A stretch of DNA of 64,000 nucleotides from NCBI GenBank assembly GCA_903928345.1, contig CAIYQO010000029.1, positions 23,617 through 87,616 of the forward strand, read 5' to 3'. The translations under genes and the position numbers were made by a program. The stretch's first letter is position 1. Each line of letters starts with the position of its first letter. The stretch is from an uncultured bacterium. GTDB taxonomy: Bacteria; Armatimonadota; Hebobacteria; CAIYQO01. The notes beneath the pieces are model-generated. The model was not told the DNA's origin. It made no database searches and was given only the letters and a program-made list of their open reading frames with translations. Of this stretch, positions 1 through 9,394 are shown piece by piece.

Positions 1-2
1 TG

Positions 3-305
3 CGCCGCGGGCCGCGACCGGTGGTCGGCTTCGGCGGTGCCGCGGTTATCGGCGCGCTCATCGTGAGCGCGCTGGCGCTGCTGCTCTTCCTCGGCCTCAA
101 CTATGTGCCCGTCATCGCCGCGCTGTATCCCAACGCCGTGGGGCTTTCGCAGCTCCTCGGGGTGGTCACGCCGGTGTGCATGTACGGCCTGGCACTGTGG
201 CTGGGCGGCGCGGGGGTGCGCCCCGGCGCGCGCGTGGCGCTGCAGCCGCCCTTGCTGGCGGCGGCGATCGCCGTCGCGCTGATCTTCTGGCATGTGAAAC
301 GGTAA
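3..305 (+). CDS. C-terminal part of a multi-pass membrane protein (5' end outside window), probably polysaccharide biosynthesis/export
   Basis: Frame open to the left edge; two or three hydrophobic helices; directly followed by an O-antigen-ligase-like gene. Confidence 0.5.
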   Translation, partial: RRGPRPVVGFGGAAVIGALIVSALALLLFLGLNYVPVIAALYPNAVGLSQLLGVVTPVCMYGLALWLGGAGVRPGARVALQPPLLAAAIAVALIFWHVKR

Positions 306-309
306 CCCG

Positions 310-1737
310 ATGGAATCCCTCGCCACGCTGCCACCCAAGACGAAGACCGACCCGCTGGACGCCACGCTGTTCGTGCTGGCCGTGGCGGCGCTGGCGCTGG
401 CCCCCACGCAGCTCACCCTGAAGCATATCCACCCGGCGGAGGTGCTGTTGGGGCTGGCCGCGCTGGTGTGGCTGGTGCGCGCCATCAAGCTGCGCGACGT
501 GAGCACCCTGCCCCCGCTGGTGCACTGGCTGGTAGTGGGCAGTCTGGCGCTGGGCGCCTTCACCATCGGCTCGCACCTGCACCACGAGGTGGCCAAAGAG
601 GTCGTCAAGGCGGTCTTTTACCTGCTGGTGGCGGTGACCATCTTCCGCACCGTGCTCAACACCCCGCAGCGGCTGCGCATCGCGGTGATCGCTCTGCTCG
701 CCGCCACCACGCTGGCGGTCGGCCTCGGCGTCGCGCAGCGGGTGCGGCTGTCGCACCACGGGGAGCCTGACCCGGCGAAGCGCATCGTCTTCAACCACCC
801 GTCGAAAAAGGCTTACCTCACCGCGCAGACGCCGAATTACGTCAGTTCCACCTTCGCCACCTGGGCCGAGCACGGCTACTATCCCAGCCGCACGGCGTAC
901 GCCGGTTTCCTGGCGCTGGCGCTGCCCTTTGCGCTGGCGCTGCTCGCCGTACCGTCGCGCCGCCGGGGCTGGGCGGTGTGGCTGGGGGCGCTGCTCATCG
1001 GCGCGGCCTTCAGCGTGCTGGCGGGCTACGTGGCGCCGATCATTATCGTGGGCCTGCTCGTCACCGGCTTCGCGCTGGGGAAACGGCAGGGGGCGGTCAC
1101 CGCGGTGGGCGTGCTCGGGTACCTGTTGCTCACCCTCCTCTCCGGCCACGCGCTGGGCGGGTACAACCGCCAGGAAATCCTGCGCGAGCCCTTCCGCGCG
1201 CGCATCTCGCAGGAGCAGGCGAACTTCAGCCTCGACTCCCCGGGCACGCGCCACCTGAAAAAGTTCTGGGGCGAACAGCAAGCCGCGGTGAACGTGATCG
1301 CCGCGCAACGGAAGGCGAAGACCGGAGACACCCGCCTCGACCAGACGCTTTTCGGCGTGGGCGCGGGCAACTATCAGGATAAGATCGGCCGGGCGTTCGA
1401 CCTGCTCGGGGCCATCGATCACCAGCGGCTTGACCCCGACGCGCAGAGCGGCTACCTGCTCACCACGGTGGAAACCGGCCTGGTGGGGCTGGCGGCGCTG
1501 CTGGCGTTGCTCGGGGGGTATGTCGGCGCGGCGTGGCGGCTGGTGCGCGCGGGTCGGCGGGGCAACCCGTGGGCCGCGGCGCTCCTCGGCGCCGCCGTCG
1601 TGCTGGTGCTGCTCTTTTTCGTGACGAACCCCTTCGTGCGCGGCACCTACGTGCTGGTCGCCGCCCTCTTCGGGGCGCTGGGCAACAGTGCCACGCTGGC
1701 GGATGTGCCGCAGAGCGAGGAAGAGACGACGGCCTGA
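310..1737 (+). CDS. O-antigen ligase/polymerase (Wzy_C-like) family membrane protein
   Basis: 475 aa, about 10 hydrophobic segments, large periplasmic loop, 'GVGAGNYQ...GYLLTTVETGLVGLAALLALL' motif typical of the family. Confidence 0.75.
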   Translation: MESLATLPPKTKTDPLDATLFVLAVAALALAPTQLTLKHIHPAEVLLGLAALVWLVRAIKLRDVSTLPPLVHWLVVGSLALGAFTIGSHLHHEVAKEVVKAVFYLLVAVTIFRTVLNTPQRLRIAVIALLAATTLAVGLGVAQRVRLSHHGEPDPAKRIVFNHPSKKAYLTAQTPNYVSSTFATWAEHGYYPSRTAYAGFLALALPFALALLAVPSRRRGWAVWLGALLIGAAFSVLAGYVAPIIIVGLLVTGFALGKRQGAVTAVGVLGYLLLTLLSGHALGGYNRQEILREPFRARISQEQANFSLDSPGTRHLKKFWGEQQAAVNVIAAQRKAKTGDTRLDQTLFGVGAGNYQDKIGRAFDLLGAIDHQRLDPDAQSGYLLTTVETGLVGLAALLALLGGYVGAAWRLVRAGRRGNPWAAALLGAAVVLVLLFFVTNPFVRGTYVLVAALFGALGNSATLADVPQSEEETTA

Positions 1738-1757
1738 ATAAGACAGTGGGTAATTTG

Positions 1758-2483
1758 ATGGCATCCATGCGGATGTGGCTAGGATTGGTGGTGTTGATAA
1801 TGGTCGGCACCCCATTGTGGGCCGCGCGACCGGTCTACCTCGTCTTCGAAGCTGAAGCGGTACAGGGGGTGACGGGCAAGGCCTTTGTCGTGCAAAAGAA
1901 GATCGAAGACCCTGCGGGTAAGACATCGGGCAACAAGGTGTTGGCGATCCCTCGTCAAGGTCAACCGGATGATCATATCAGGCCGGTAGCCGATAAGGTG
2001 GTTTACAACATCAGGGTGCCAAAATCAGGAACGTATTACTTGTGGGTGCGCGCCCGGTGGTCGAGCATGTATGAGAATAAGGTCGACCTGCGTATACAGG
2101 GATATGATAAGGGCGACCCCATCTGGATTCTCGGCAATGATGCCACCTGTCAAGCCCTGCATTGGGTGAGCCTGAACGAGCCGGGTAGCGACGACGTTCT
2201 GCGTCCGTTCAAGTTGACTGCGGGTGTGACCGCTATTACCGTCATTGCACGGGAAGGCGGCATTATGCTCGACCAGTTTCTGCTGACGACGGATAAATTT
2301 CGTAACCCTGCGGGTGCCCTGACCGACACGTCGGGCGCACTGGTGCAACCGCGGACGGCGCGGCACGTATTGAAGAGTAAGCGAAGGCGCAGTACGGTAC
2401 CGACACGCCGCCACCGGCTGAAGCCCCCGATTGTATCGGGGCAGGCTCCGGCTGATCGACTCAAGCGCGTTCAAACGCGCTGA
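1758..2483 (+). CDS. Secreted galactose-binding/carbohydrate-binding-like protein, copy 1
   Basis: ATG at 1758 with signal peptide MASMRMWLGLVVLIMVGTPLWA; core FEAEAV..KAF.VQKK..GNKVLAIP..GTYYLWVRARWSS closely matches the downstream gene; basic repeat-derived C-terminal tail. Confidence 0.65.
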   Translation: MASMRMWLGLVVLIMVGTPLWAARPVYLVFEAEAVQGVTGKAFVVQKKIEDPAGKTSGNKVLAIPRQGQPDDHIRPVADKVVYNIRVPKSGTYYLWVRARWSSMYENKVDLRIQGYDKGDPIWILGNDATCQALHWVSLNEPGSDDVLRPFKLTAGVTAITVIAREGGIMLDQFLLTTDKFRNPAGALTDTSGALVQPRTARHVLKSKRRRSTVPTRRHRLKPPIVSGQAPADRLKRVQTR

Positions 2484-2594
2484 CGGTGCCGGGTGGATAG
2501 ATACACAGCCGGTTTCAACCGGCTTGAGCACGTCAGCCATCGGGTTCACCCGGTGGCGGGATTCGGGTTGCGATTGTCTATAGGGAGGCATACC

Positions 2595-3212
2595 ATGAAA
2601 CAGACCCTTCGGTGGGCCATGATGACGGCTGTAGTGGCGGCGCTGGCTGTTGGCGGCGCGAAGTTGCTGCCCGCGTTCGGCGCGCAGTTCGTGAATATCG
2701 TCTTCGAGGCTGAGGCGGTGACGAAGCTGTCCGGCAAGGCGTTCGAGGTGCAGAAGAAGACGGAGAACGCCAGCGGCAAGGTCGCCGGCAACAAGGTGCT
2801 GGCCATCCCGCACCTCACCGGCGGCGTGCATCCCCCGAAAGACCAGGTCATCTACAAGGTGAAGATTGCCAAGGCGGGCACCTACTACCTGTGGGCGCGC
2901 ACCCAGTGGTCGAGCGGCTGCGAGAACAAGATCGACCTGCGCGTGCAGGGCTACGACACCGGCGACGCGATGTGGATTCTCGGCAACGACGCCACCTACC
3001 ACACCCTGCACTGGGTGTGCCTCAACGAGCCGGGCAGCGACACCCCGCGCCGCATCAAGCTGGCCGCCGGCGTCACCGCCATCACCATTCAGGCCCGCGA
3101 AGGCGGCATTGCGCTGGATCAGTTCCTGCTCACCACCGATAAGGACAAGACGCCCGCCGGGTTCTACACCGACACCAAGGACGCGCTGGCGCCCGACGCG
3201 CCGAAGAAGTAA
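2595..3212 (+). CDS. Secreted galactose-binding/carbohydrate-binding-like protein, copy 2
   Basis: ATG at 2595 after AGGGAGG; signal peptide; paralogous to 1758..2483 along its whole core. Confidence 0.7.
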   Translation: MKQTLRWAMMTAVVAALAVGGAKLLPAFGAQFVNIVFEAEAVTKLSGKAFEVQKKTENASGKVAGNKVLAIPHLTGGVHPPKDQVIYKVKIAKAGTYYLWARTQWSSGCENKIDLRVQGYDTGDAMWILGNDATYHTLHWVCLNEPGSDTPRRIKLAAGVTAITIQAREGGIALDQFLLTTDKDKTPAGFYTDTKDALAPDAPKK

Positions 3213-3379
3213 CTCCCCCGCGCCTCTCCCGCACGGAAGGGGCACGGTCGGGGTTTATCCTGCTGCGCCCCTTCCACGCGGAGGGGGCACGGCCTAATAT
3301 AGATCGGTTCGCGCTCTACCACCCGTTGCGCTCCCTCCGTCGAGGGAGCGAAGCGGGCGTAGGTCGTAAAGGAGTAGCT

Positions 3380-6300
3380 ATGGTTCGCTGGCTCTGGGTG
3401 CTGTTGTGCGGTTTGGTCTTTGCGCCGGTATGGGCGGCGCCGGTCGATATTACGGACCTGTCCGCCACGCCGGATGCGCGCTACGACCTGTCGTGGGAGC
3501 TGCTGCCCGGGAACGGGACGCCGGCCTTCACGCTGGACGTCGAGCACGACGGCGGCAAGCCGGGCTACACGCTGCGCCTGGAGCAGGGGACGGTCACCTG
3601 GAAACAGGTGGGCGCCGCCGCGCCGTTGCCGCCGGTGAGCGCCGCGCTGCCGACCTCGGCCAACAGCCGCGTGCTGGTCACCCTCAAGCGCCGTCCGGAA
3701 CAGGTGGCGCTGCTGGTCGACCACCGGCTGGTGCTCTGCGCGCCGGCGCCGGAGTTGGGCGGCGGGGGCGCGGCCTTCAGCCACATAGCGAACGCCCAGG
3801 TGGCCAACGCGCGCTACCGCAACGTGGACCGGCTGGCCTTCGGCGACGACTTCATGCGCCCGCTGGACGCCATCAACGCCAACAACGCCGCCGGGTGGAA
3901 CGAAGACGCCACCTGGAAGGTCGCCTACTTCATGCGCGACTGGCCCGGCGATGCGAAGGACCCCAAAATGGCCGGGCTGCACAGCCCGTGGCTGCTCACC
4001 ATCTTCAACCAGCTCAAAACCTCCACCAACGGCTTCTGGCTCATGTACCACGGCGTCGGCCCCTCCTGGGTGATCACCGACCCGAAGAAGGTCTACCCGA
4101 ACTGGGACAGCTACTACGTGCAGGCGTCGATCCGCCCGGAATACGACAGCACCGTCGGCCTCATCGCCGCCTATCAGGACAATAAGAACTACCTGATCTT
4201 CCGCTGGAAGGGGCGCGACTACACGCCCGACGGCACCGCCAAACCGCACGCTGAACTGGTGGCGATGATCAACGGCACCCCGCACGTCCTCGGCACGGCG
4301 ACGCGCGGCTTCGACCCCACCCAGTGGTACACGGTGCGCATCAACCTCGACTGGCAGCACGTGCAAGCGCTGGTGGACGGCGAAGTGCTCATCGAGGCGA
4401 AGAATCCCGGCACGGTGGAAGGGCGCATCGGCCTCTTCGCCGACACGGTGAAGACCCCGCGCCGCCCGCCGGTGGACGAAGTTACCGCTAATATGTACGC
4501 CGCCACGGATGACAAGGGCAACGTGACGAACGACGCCGCCGACGCGTTGCGCACCACCAGCATCGTCTACTTCGACGACGTGGTGGTCGGCGACCTGACC
4601 GCGGTGCCCGACCTGTTGCGCGGCGGGCAGTACGCCACCTCCGCCACCGGGCTGTGGAAGCCCGACGGCGACGTGCTCAACTGCACCGCGCCGGGGCACC
4701 TGGTGGCCGGGCCGGCCTCGTGGGAATTCGACGCGTCGGCGGATAAGACCGGCCTGTCGCACAACCGTTATACCGCGACCACCGACGTGCGCGTGCCCGA
4801 GAACGGCACGGCCGGGCTGATGATCGGCCTCAACGGCGCCGGCGACGGCTACGCGTGGGTGCTCACGCCGGACGGCCAGCGCCTGGCCCCCGTGACGGCG
4901 GGCAAGGTGACCGGGCCGGCGTACGACACCAGCGACGTGGGCCTCACCCCCGGCGAGTGGGCGCGCCTCTCCGTCACGGTGTCCGGGCCGTACGTCTCCT
5001 GCTACTTCAATAACCAGCGCATCCTGGAAGCTTGCGACCCCGCGCGGGTCGGCAGCCGCTGCGGCATCTTCGCCGATAAAAAGGGCGCCGCCTTCCGCGC
5101 GCTCTCGGTCACCGTGCCGCAAGAGCAGGACCTGCGCGTGCACTGGCACGAAGGCTTCGAGCTGGACAAGTGGCTCGTCACCTGGGCCAGCCCGGAAGCG
5201 GATTGGTATCCCACCTTCACCCCGCCGGCGGAAGTGACCCCCGGCGGACCGCCCTACGGCGGGTTGCCGCACGCGTCGATCGGCCCCGCGTCGCCGTATC
5301 CCACCGAGACCCCCGGCTTCTACTGGCACAAGGGTGGGCATTACGGCGACCTGCACGTGACGATCCCCGTCAGCGCCGCCACCCTCGACGGGCAGGTCGT
5401 GCACCTGGCGGCGGACTACGATAAGGCGGGCGGCTACCAGCTCAAGCTCTCCGCGGCGGGGGACGGCGGCGACGCCATCCTCACCCGCGCCGGGCAGGCC
5501 GTCGGCACCTATCACTTCAAACTTTCGCCGAACATGCACCTCGTCTTTGCGCGCATGGGCAGCTTCCTGGTGCTGGAAGCGCAGGAACTCGACCCGTCGG
5601 ACACCGGGCCGGATGCGCCGGTGCAGCACGAGACGCTGGTCTTCGCCTGGCGCGACCGCAAGCCGCTGAAGGCGGAGATGGTCGGCTTCGAGGTCACCTC
5701 GCCCAAGCTCGGGGCGGCGCAGGTGCGCGTGGAGTCCCAACGCATCCAGGACACCTTCGAGACCGCCCCCACGCGCTGGCTCTCCGAGAGCGGCGTATGG
5801 GCGGTGATGAATCGCTACTCCTGCCAGCCGCAGTGGAACTGGTTCGGCGGCTTCGGCCCCAACACCCCCACGGTGTGGAATAAGAACCGGCTGGAGGGCG
5901 ATCAGATCTTCGAAGTCTACATGGGCGTGAAGATGCAGTACGACAACATGCCCGAGGAGTACGCCCGCCGCTACCGCGACATGAACGTATCGATCTGCGC
6001 CGACGGCTCGCACCTGAACAGCGGCTACAGCGTGATCCGTGCCAGCCACCTGGGCAGCGCCACCCGCACGGTGACGCTGCTCATGCGCAAGGACGTGGTG
6101 GTGGCCTCCTCCACCGACCCGGCGCACCTGCTGCCCGTGCAGGGCCAGGGGCACCGCCAGTGGTTCTGCACGCGCATCGAGAAGCGCGGCGGCGACATCA
6201 AGGTCTTCCTCGACAACAAGTTGGCGCTGAAATACACCGACCCGCAGCCGCTGCCCGGCGGCTACGCGGCGATCTGGACGCTCAACAACGGCGTGATGGT

Positions 6301-7201
6301 GGGCCGCGTCAACGTGTCGGCGGAGCGCATGACGCTCGGGATGCCGCGCGCCGCCGCCCCGCTGGCGGTGCAGGAGCCGTTGAAGCCGCTGCCCGTGCCG
6401 AAGCTGACCGTCAATGACGCGCCGGTCCCGGTGGCGACCTTCGAATCCGGCCTGGACGGCTGGAAGGAGCGCGCGGGCTTCAGCGGCCGCCTGGTGCGCG
6501 AGCGCCTGCCGGAGGCCGCGCGCGGGACGAACACCGTGCTCAAAGTCATCAACACCTATCCCGCCGGCGACTGCAGCGTGGACGTGCTCTCCGCGCCCGT
6601 GGACCTGCACGCCACGCCGCTCTTCGACCTGGACTACTGCTTCGATGCCGGCGCGCTGGTGAACCTGTACGTGCAGAAGGACGACGTGTGGTATGAATTC
6701 CTCTTCACCGGCAAAGAGGCGCAGGAGGACAAGGTCTACACCGTGCCGGGCCGCCTGGCCGGCGCCGCGGATGGCCGCTGGCACCACCTGACCGCCGACC
6801 TGGGCGGGCTGCTCACCGCGGCGATCACCAAGAAGACGGGCAGTGCACCGGGGAATCTGCAGGTGTCGGCCATCGTCTTCGCCGACTGGAGTTCCAGCGC
6901 CGACGCACGCTACTTCGGCTTTGGCGTCAACAGCGGCGGCACGGTGCTGCGCTTCGACAACGCCGCCTTCCTGCCCGCGCTCACCGGCGCGACCACGGTG
7001 AAGTGGAGCGCCCCCGACGTGGCGATGACCGCCTGGCGCGTCGCCGTCGACACCGCCCCGGGCGGCGCCGCCGGCAAGGAGACCGCCGACACCAGCCTCG
7101 TGGTGCCGCCGTCCAAAGAGACGCGCTATCTGCATCTGCAGGGCAAAACCGCCGACGGCTGGAGCCCGGTGCTCACCGTCACGCTGCCCGCGCCGAAGTA
7201 G
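3380..7201 (+). CDS. Very large secreted multidomain protein with LamG/DUF1080-like concanavalin folds
   Basis: RBS AAAGGAG, signal peptide MVRWLWVLLCGLVFAPVWA, repeated 'VRINLDWQHVQALVDGEVLIEAKN..GRIGLFAD' type segments, C-terminal Fn3/CBM-like end. Confidence 0.7.
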   Translation: MVRWLWVLLCGLVFAPVWAAPVDITDLSATPDARYDLSWELLPGNGTPAFTLDVEHDGGKPGYTLRLEQGTVTWKQVGAAAPLPPVSAALPTSANSRVLVTLKRRPEQVALLVDHRLVLCAPAPELGGGGAAFSHIANAQVANARYRNVDRLAFGDDFMRPLDAINANNAAGWNEDATWKVAYFMRDWPGDAKDPKMAGLHSPWLLTIFNQLKTSTNGFWLMYHGVGPSWVITDPKKVYPNWDSYYVQASIRPEYDSTVGLIAAYQDNKNYLIFRWKGRDYTPDGTAKPHAELVAMINGTPHVLGTATRGFDPTQWYTVRINLDWQHVQALVDGEVLIEAKNPGTVEGRIGLFADTVKTPRRPPVDEVTANMYAATDDKGNVTNDAADALRTTSIVYFDDVVVGDLTAVPDLLRGGQYATSATGLWKPDGDVLNCTAPGHLVAGPASWEFDASADKTGLSHNRYTATTDVRVPENGTAGLMIGLNGAGDGYAWVLTPDGQRLAPVTAGKVTGPAYDTSDVGLTPGEWARLSVTVSGPYVSCYFNNQRILEACDPARVGSRCGIFADKKGAAFRALSVTVPQEQDLRVHWHEGFELDKWLVTWASPEADWYPTFTPPAEVTPGGPPYGGLPHASIGPASPYPTETPGFYWHKGGHYGDLHVTIPVSAATLDGQVVHLAADYDKAGGYQLKLSAAGDGGDAILTRAGQAVGTYHFKLSPNMHLVFARMGSFLVLEAQELDPSDTGPDAPVQHETLVFAWRDRKPLKAEMVGFEVTSPKLGAAQVRVESQRIQDTFETAPTRWLSESGVWAVMNRYSCQPQWNWFGGFGPNTPTVWNKNRLEGDQIFEVYMGVKMQYDNMPEEYARRYRDMNVSICADGSHLNSGYSVIRASHLGSATRTVTLLMRKDVVVASSTDPAHLLPVQGQGHRQWFCTRIEKRGGDIKVFLDNKLALKYTDPQPLPGGYAAIWTLNNGVMVGRVNVSAERMTLGMPRAAAPLAVQEPLKPLPVPKLTVNDAPVPVATFESGLDGWKERAGFSGRLVRERLPEAARGTNTVLKVINTYPAGDCSVDVLSAPVDLHATPLFDLDYCFDAGALVNLYVQKDDVWYEFLFTGKEAQEDKVYTVPGRLAGAADGRWHHLTADLGGLLTAAITKKTGSAPGNLQVSAIVFADWSSSADARYFGFGVNSGGTVLRFDNAAFLPALTGATTVKWSAPDVAMTAWRVAVDTAPGGAAGKETADTSLVVPPSKETRYLHLQGKTADGWSPVLTVTLPAPK

Positions 7202-7224
7202 CGCGTCCCCCGTCGTTCCCACCC

Positions 7225-7261
7225 ACGCCCCCGTGCGCGGCGCCAGCCGCCACGGGGGCGT
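7225..7261 (+). terminator. Hairpin after the secreted-protein operon
   Basis: ACGCCCCCGTG...CACGGGGGCGT inverted repeat followed by a T-containing stretch. Confidence 0.55.
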
Positions 7262-7526
7262 ATTCATTTGCCCAACCCCTGTGAAAGGTTGGCAAAGTAT
7301 GGAACAAGATCCTTAGTGTTCCCATTTTCGCCCAATTTTGGCGCTTAACCGGGTCTTTGGTCGGCTGCATTGGCAATTTTAACCATATCTTAACCTTGTC
7401 GGCAGCGGGAGAACGGGCCCGTGGGGCGAAAGTAGAAACACCACCGCAATGGGGTCGGTCCGGCATGCGCAGCCACCGATGTCCCTCCCTGGCGGCAAGG
7501 CCATTCTGCATGAAAGGAGAGTGCGC

Positions 7527-8288
7527 ATGGAGAATCCGGGCATACAGTCGGATATCGCCGAGTTGAAGTCAGCACGCAGCCAGTTAAAAGTCTGGCAAGG
7601 GGGTCTCGTAATCGTGCTGGCCGTGTTCCTCATCATCTGCGTGCTGGTACTGAAGAGCACCGTCGATCGGTTAATCGGGGGTGACGCGCAGCGGAAGGAA
7701 CTCGCTTCGGCACTGGGCGTGGAAGTCCAGAAGACCGTCGTACCGAAAATCCAGGAAGTCGGCACCGAGGTCGTGAAGACCGTCGATTTCCAGGGGCAGA
7801 TGAAGAAACTCAACGACGCGGCGCCCAAAGTGGGCGAAGTGGCCATGAAGGAAGCCGGCCAGTTGGCGACGGACCTGCCCGTGGACGGGCAGAAGATTCT
7901 GGACGACAAGTTCAAAGCCGCGCTGGAACGGCAGAGCGACGCGCTGAAGAAGGAATTCCCGGGCATCACCGATGAGCAGCTCAAGGACCTGATGTCCAAC
8001 CTGACCGTCGAAGCGACGGATCAGATCTTCAGCGTCACCAACACGCTGTTCAGCAAGCACGTCGACGCCATGAACGACATTATGGCCGACACCGAGAAGA
8101 TCCGTTCCTCCGAAGGCGAGGGCGCCAATAGCGAAAACCTGCCGACGTGGGACGTAGCCTTCCTGATTATGGATATCATGCACAACGATATGGCGCAGGC
8201 AAACGCGGAGATGAAGGCCGCCACGACGCCGCCGGTGATTAAGCCGACGACGAAGGCGACCCCGAAATCCGGAAAGGGGAAGAAGTAA
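7527..8288 (+). CDS. Membrane-anchored helical protein of unknown function
   Basis: ATG at 7527 after AAAGGAGAG; single N-terminal TM helix, long helical region, Lys/Thr/Pro tail. Confidence 0.65.
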   Translation: MENPGIQSDIAELKSARSQLKVWQGGLVIVLAVFLIICVLVLKSTVDRLIGGDAQRKELASALGVEVQKTVVPKIQEVGTEVVKTVDFQGQMKKLNDAAPKVGEVAMKEAGQLATDLPVDGQKILDDKFKAALERQSDALKKEFPGITDEQLKDLMSNLTVEATDQIFSVTNTLFSKHVDAMNDIMADTEKIRSSEGEGANSENLPTWDVAFLIMDIMHNDMAQANAEMKAATTPPVIKPTTKATPKSGKGKK

Positions 8289-8290
8289 CC

Positions 8291-9127
8291 ATGGCTGACG
8301 AAACCACTACCCTGACCGCCGAAGCGTTCGTCAAGCAGGAGCTGGACGAGACACGCAAACAACTGCGCAACACGCAGATCATCGGCTCCATCATCGTGCT
8401 CGCACTGGGCATTTACGTGGGCGTCATCACGGCGACCTTCGTCAACTACCTGCAGCCGGAATCCGCGGTGAAGATGGCCTCCGGCTTCATCACCGGACAG
8501 ATCGACGACAACAAGGACGCGGTGCTCGCGCAGCTCAAGTCCACCGTCGACTCCACCGTGGAGAGCGTCCCCGAATTGGCGAAGACGCAAATCCCGGCGT
8601 ATCGCACCAAGGTCGAGACGGCGTTCAAAGAGCAGCTCACCAAGACGCTGGATGACAACAGCAGCAAGCTCGACGCGAGCCTGGCGAAGTATCTGGAAGA
8701 CAACAAGGACAAGCTCCATGCGCTGATGGACACCGCGAAGGATCCGCAGGCGCTGAAGTCCGTCGGGCCGACCCTGCAGACGGAAATCCAGGGCATCCTG
8801 GACATGGCTCCGGAAGACGGCGGCAAGAGCATCAACGAGCAGATCCTCGAATCGCAGAAGATGTTCACCGAAGTCCGCGACCAGATCCGCAAGCTGGCAC
8901 AGAACCAGAACCTGACGGACGTCGAGAAGAAGGAACGCCGGGCCATGGCGATCATCGCCGACACGGTGGCCGAAGCCGGCATCCCGCAGGTGAAGCTGCC
9001 GCAGCTCGGTGCTGATGACGCGCCTGATGCCGCCGCTACTACCGACACGACGGCGCCCGCCAAGCCCGCGGCTCCCAAAACCGCGGCGCCCAAGCCGGCC
9101 GCCCCCGCCAAACCCGCGACCCACTAA
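8291..9127 (+). CDS. Membrane-anchored helical protein of unknown function with Pro/Ala/Lys tail
   Basis: 2-bp gap from previous gene; single N-terminal TM helix, long helical region, PAKPAAPKTAAPKPAAPAKPA tail. Confidence 0.7.
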   Translation: MADETTTLTAEAFVKQELDETRKQLRNTQIIGSIIVLALGIYVGVITATFVNYLQPESAVKMASGFITGQIDDNKDAVLAQLKSTVDSTVESVPELAKTQIPAYRTKVETAFKEQLTKTLDDNSSKLDASLAKYLEDNKDKLHALMDTAKDPQALKSVGPTLQTEIQGILDMAPEDGGKSINEQILESQKMFTEVRDQIRKLAQNQNLTDVEKKERRAMAIIADTVAEAGIPQVKLPQLGADDAPDAAATTDTTAPAKPAAPKTAAPKPAAPAKPATH

Positions 9128-9150
9128 GCGCGGACGCGGCTAAGCACAGC

Positions 9151-9180
9151 GAAAACCCGGCCCTCGGGCCGGGTTTTCGT
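9151..9180 (+). terminator. Rho-independent terminator
   Basis: GAAAACCCGGCCCTCGGGCCGGGTTTTCGT. Confidence 0.75.
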
Positions 9181-9309
9181 GCGTCTGGGCCCTTTCAATT
9201 TTGGATTTCCGATTTTGGATTTTGATTGGGGGACGACCGGGCGAGAGGCCGTAAGGCGCGGTCGGCGCTGATTCCGTGAAATCAATCACTAAATGGTGGG
9301 GGGTAGCCC

Positions 9310-9338
9310 TTGTGGCTTGTTTGGAAATCCGGTATAAT
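9310..9338 (+). promoter_or_regulatory. Sigma-70-like promoter
   Basis: TTGTGG - 17 nt - TATAAT upstream of the methyltransferase gene. Confidence 0.55.
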
Positions 9339-9394
9339 ACCTCGGTTTTGTGTGTGTGCGGCCGGGCGCTGTGCCGCCGAGTAGCACCGCACGG

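Noticed and set aside
3164-7267. 1367-aa minus-strand ORF opposite the large secreted protein
   Set aside because: Shadow ORF from high GC and codon bias; Arg/His/Gly-rich composition, no motifs; the plus-strand frame has signal peptide and domain-like sequence.
7380-7526. Cyclic-di-GMP or cyclic-di-AMP riboswitch
   Set aside because: Short similarities (GCGAAAG, CGCAATGG, GCAGCCACCGATG) do not cover the conserved cores by eye; left as a structured-leader observation only.
9188-9232. ATTTTGGATTTCCGATTTTGGATTTTGATTG as a possible regulatory element
   Set aside because: Short, low-complexity dispersed-repeat-like sequence with no clear structure; too little to support a claim.
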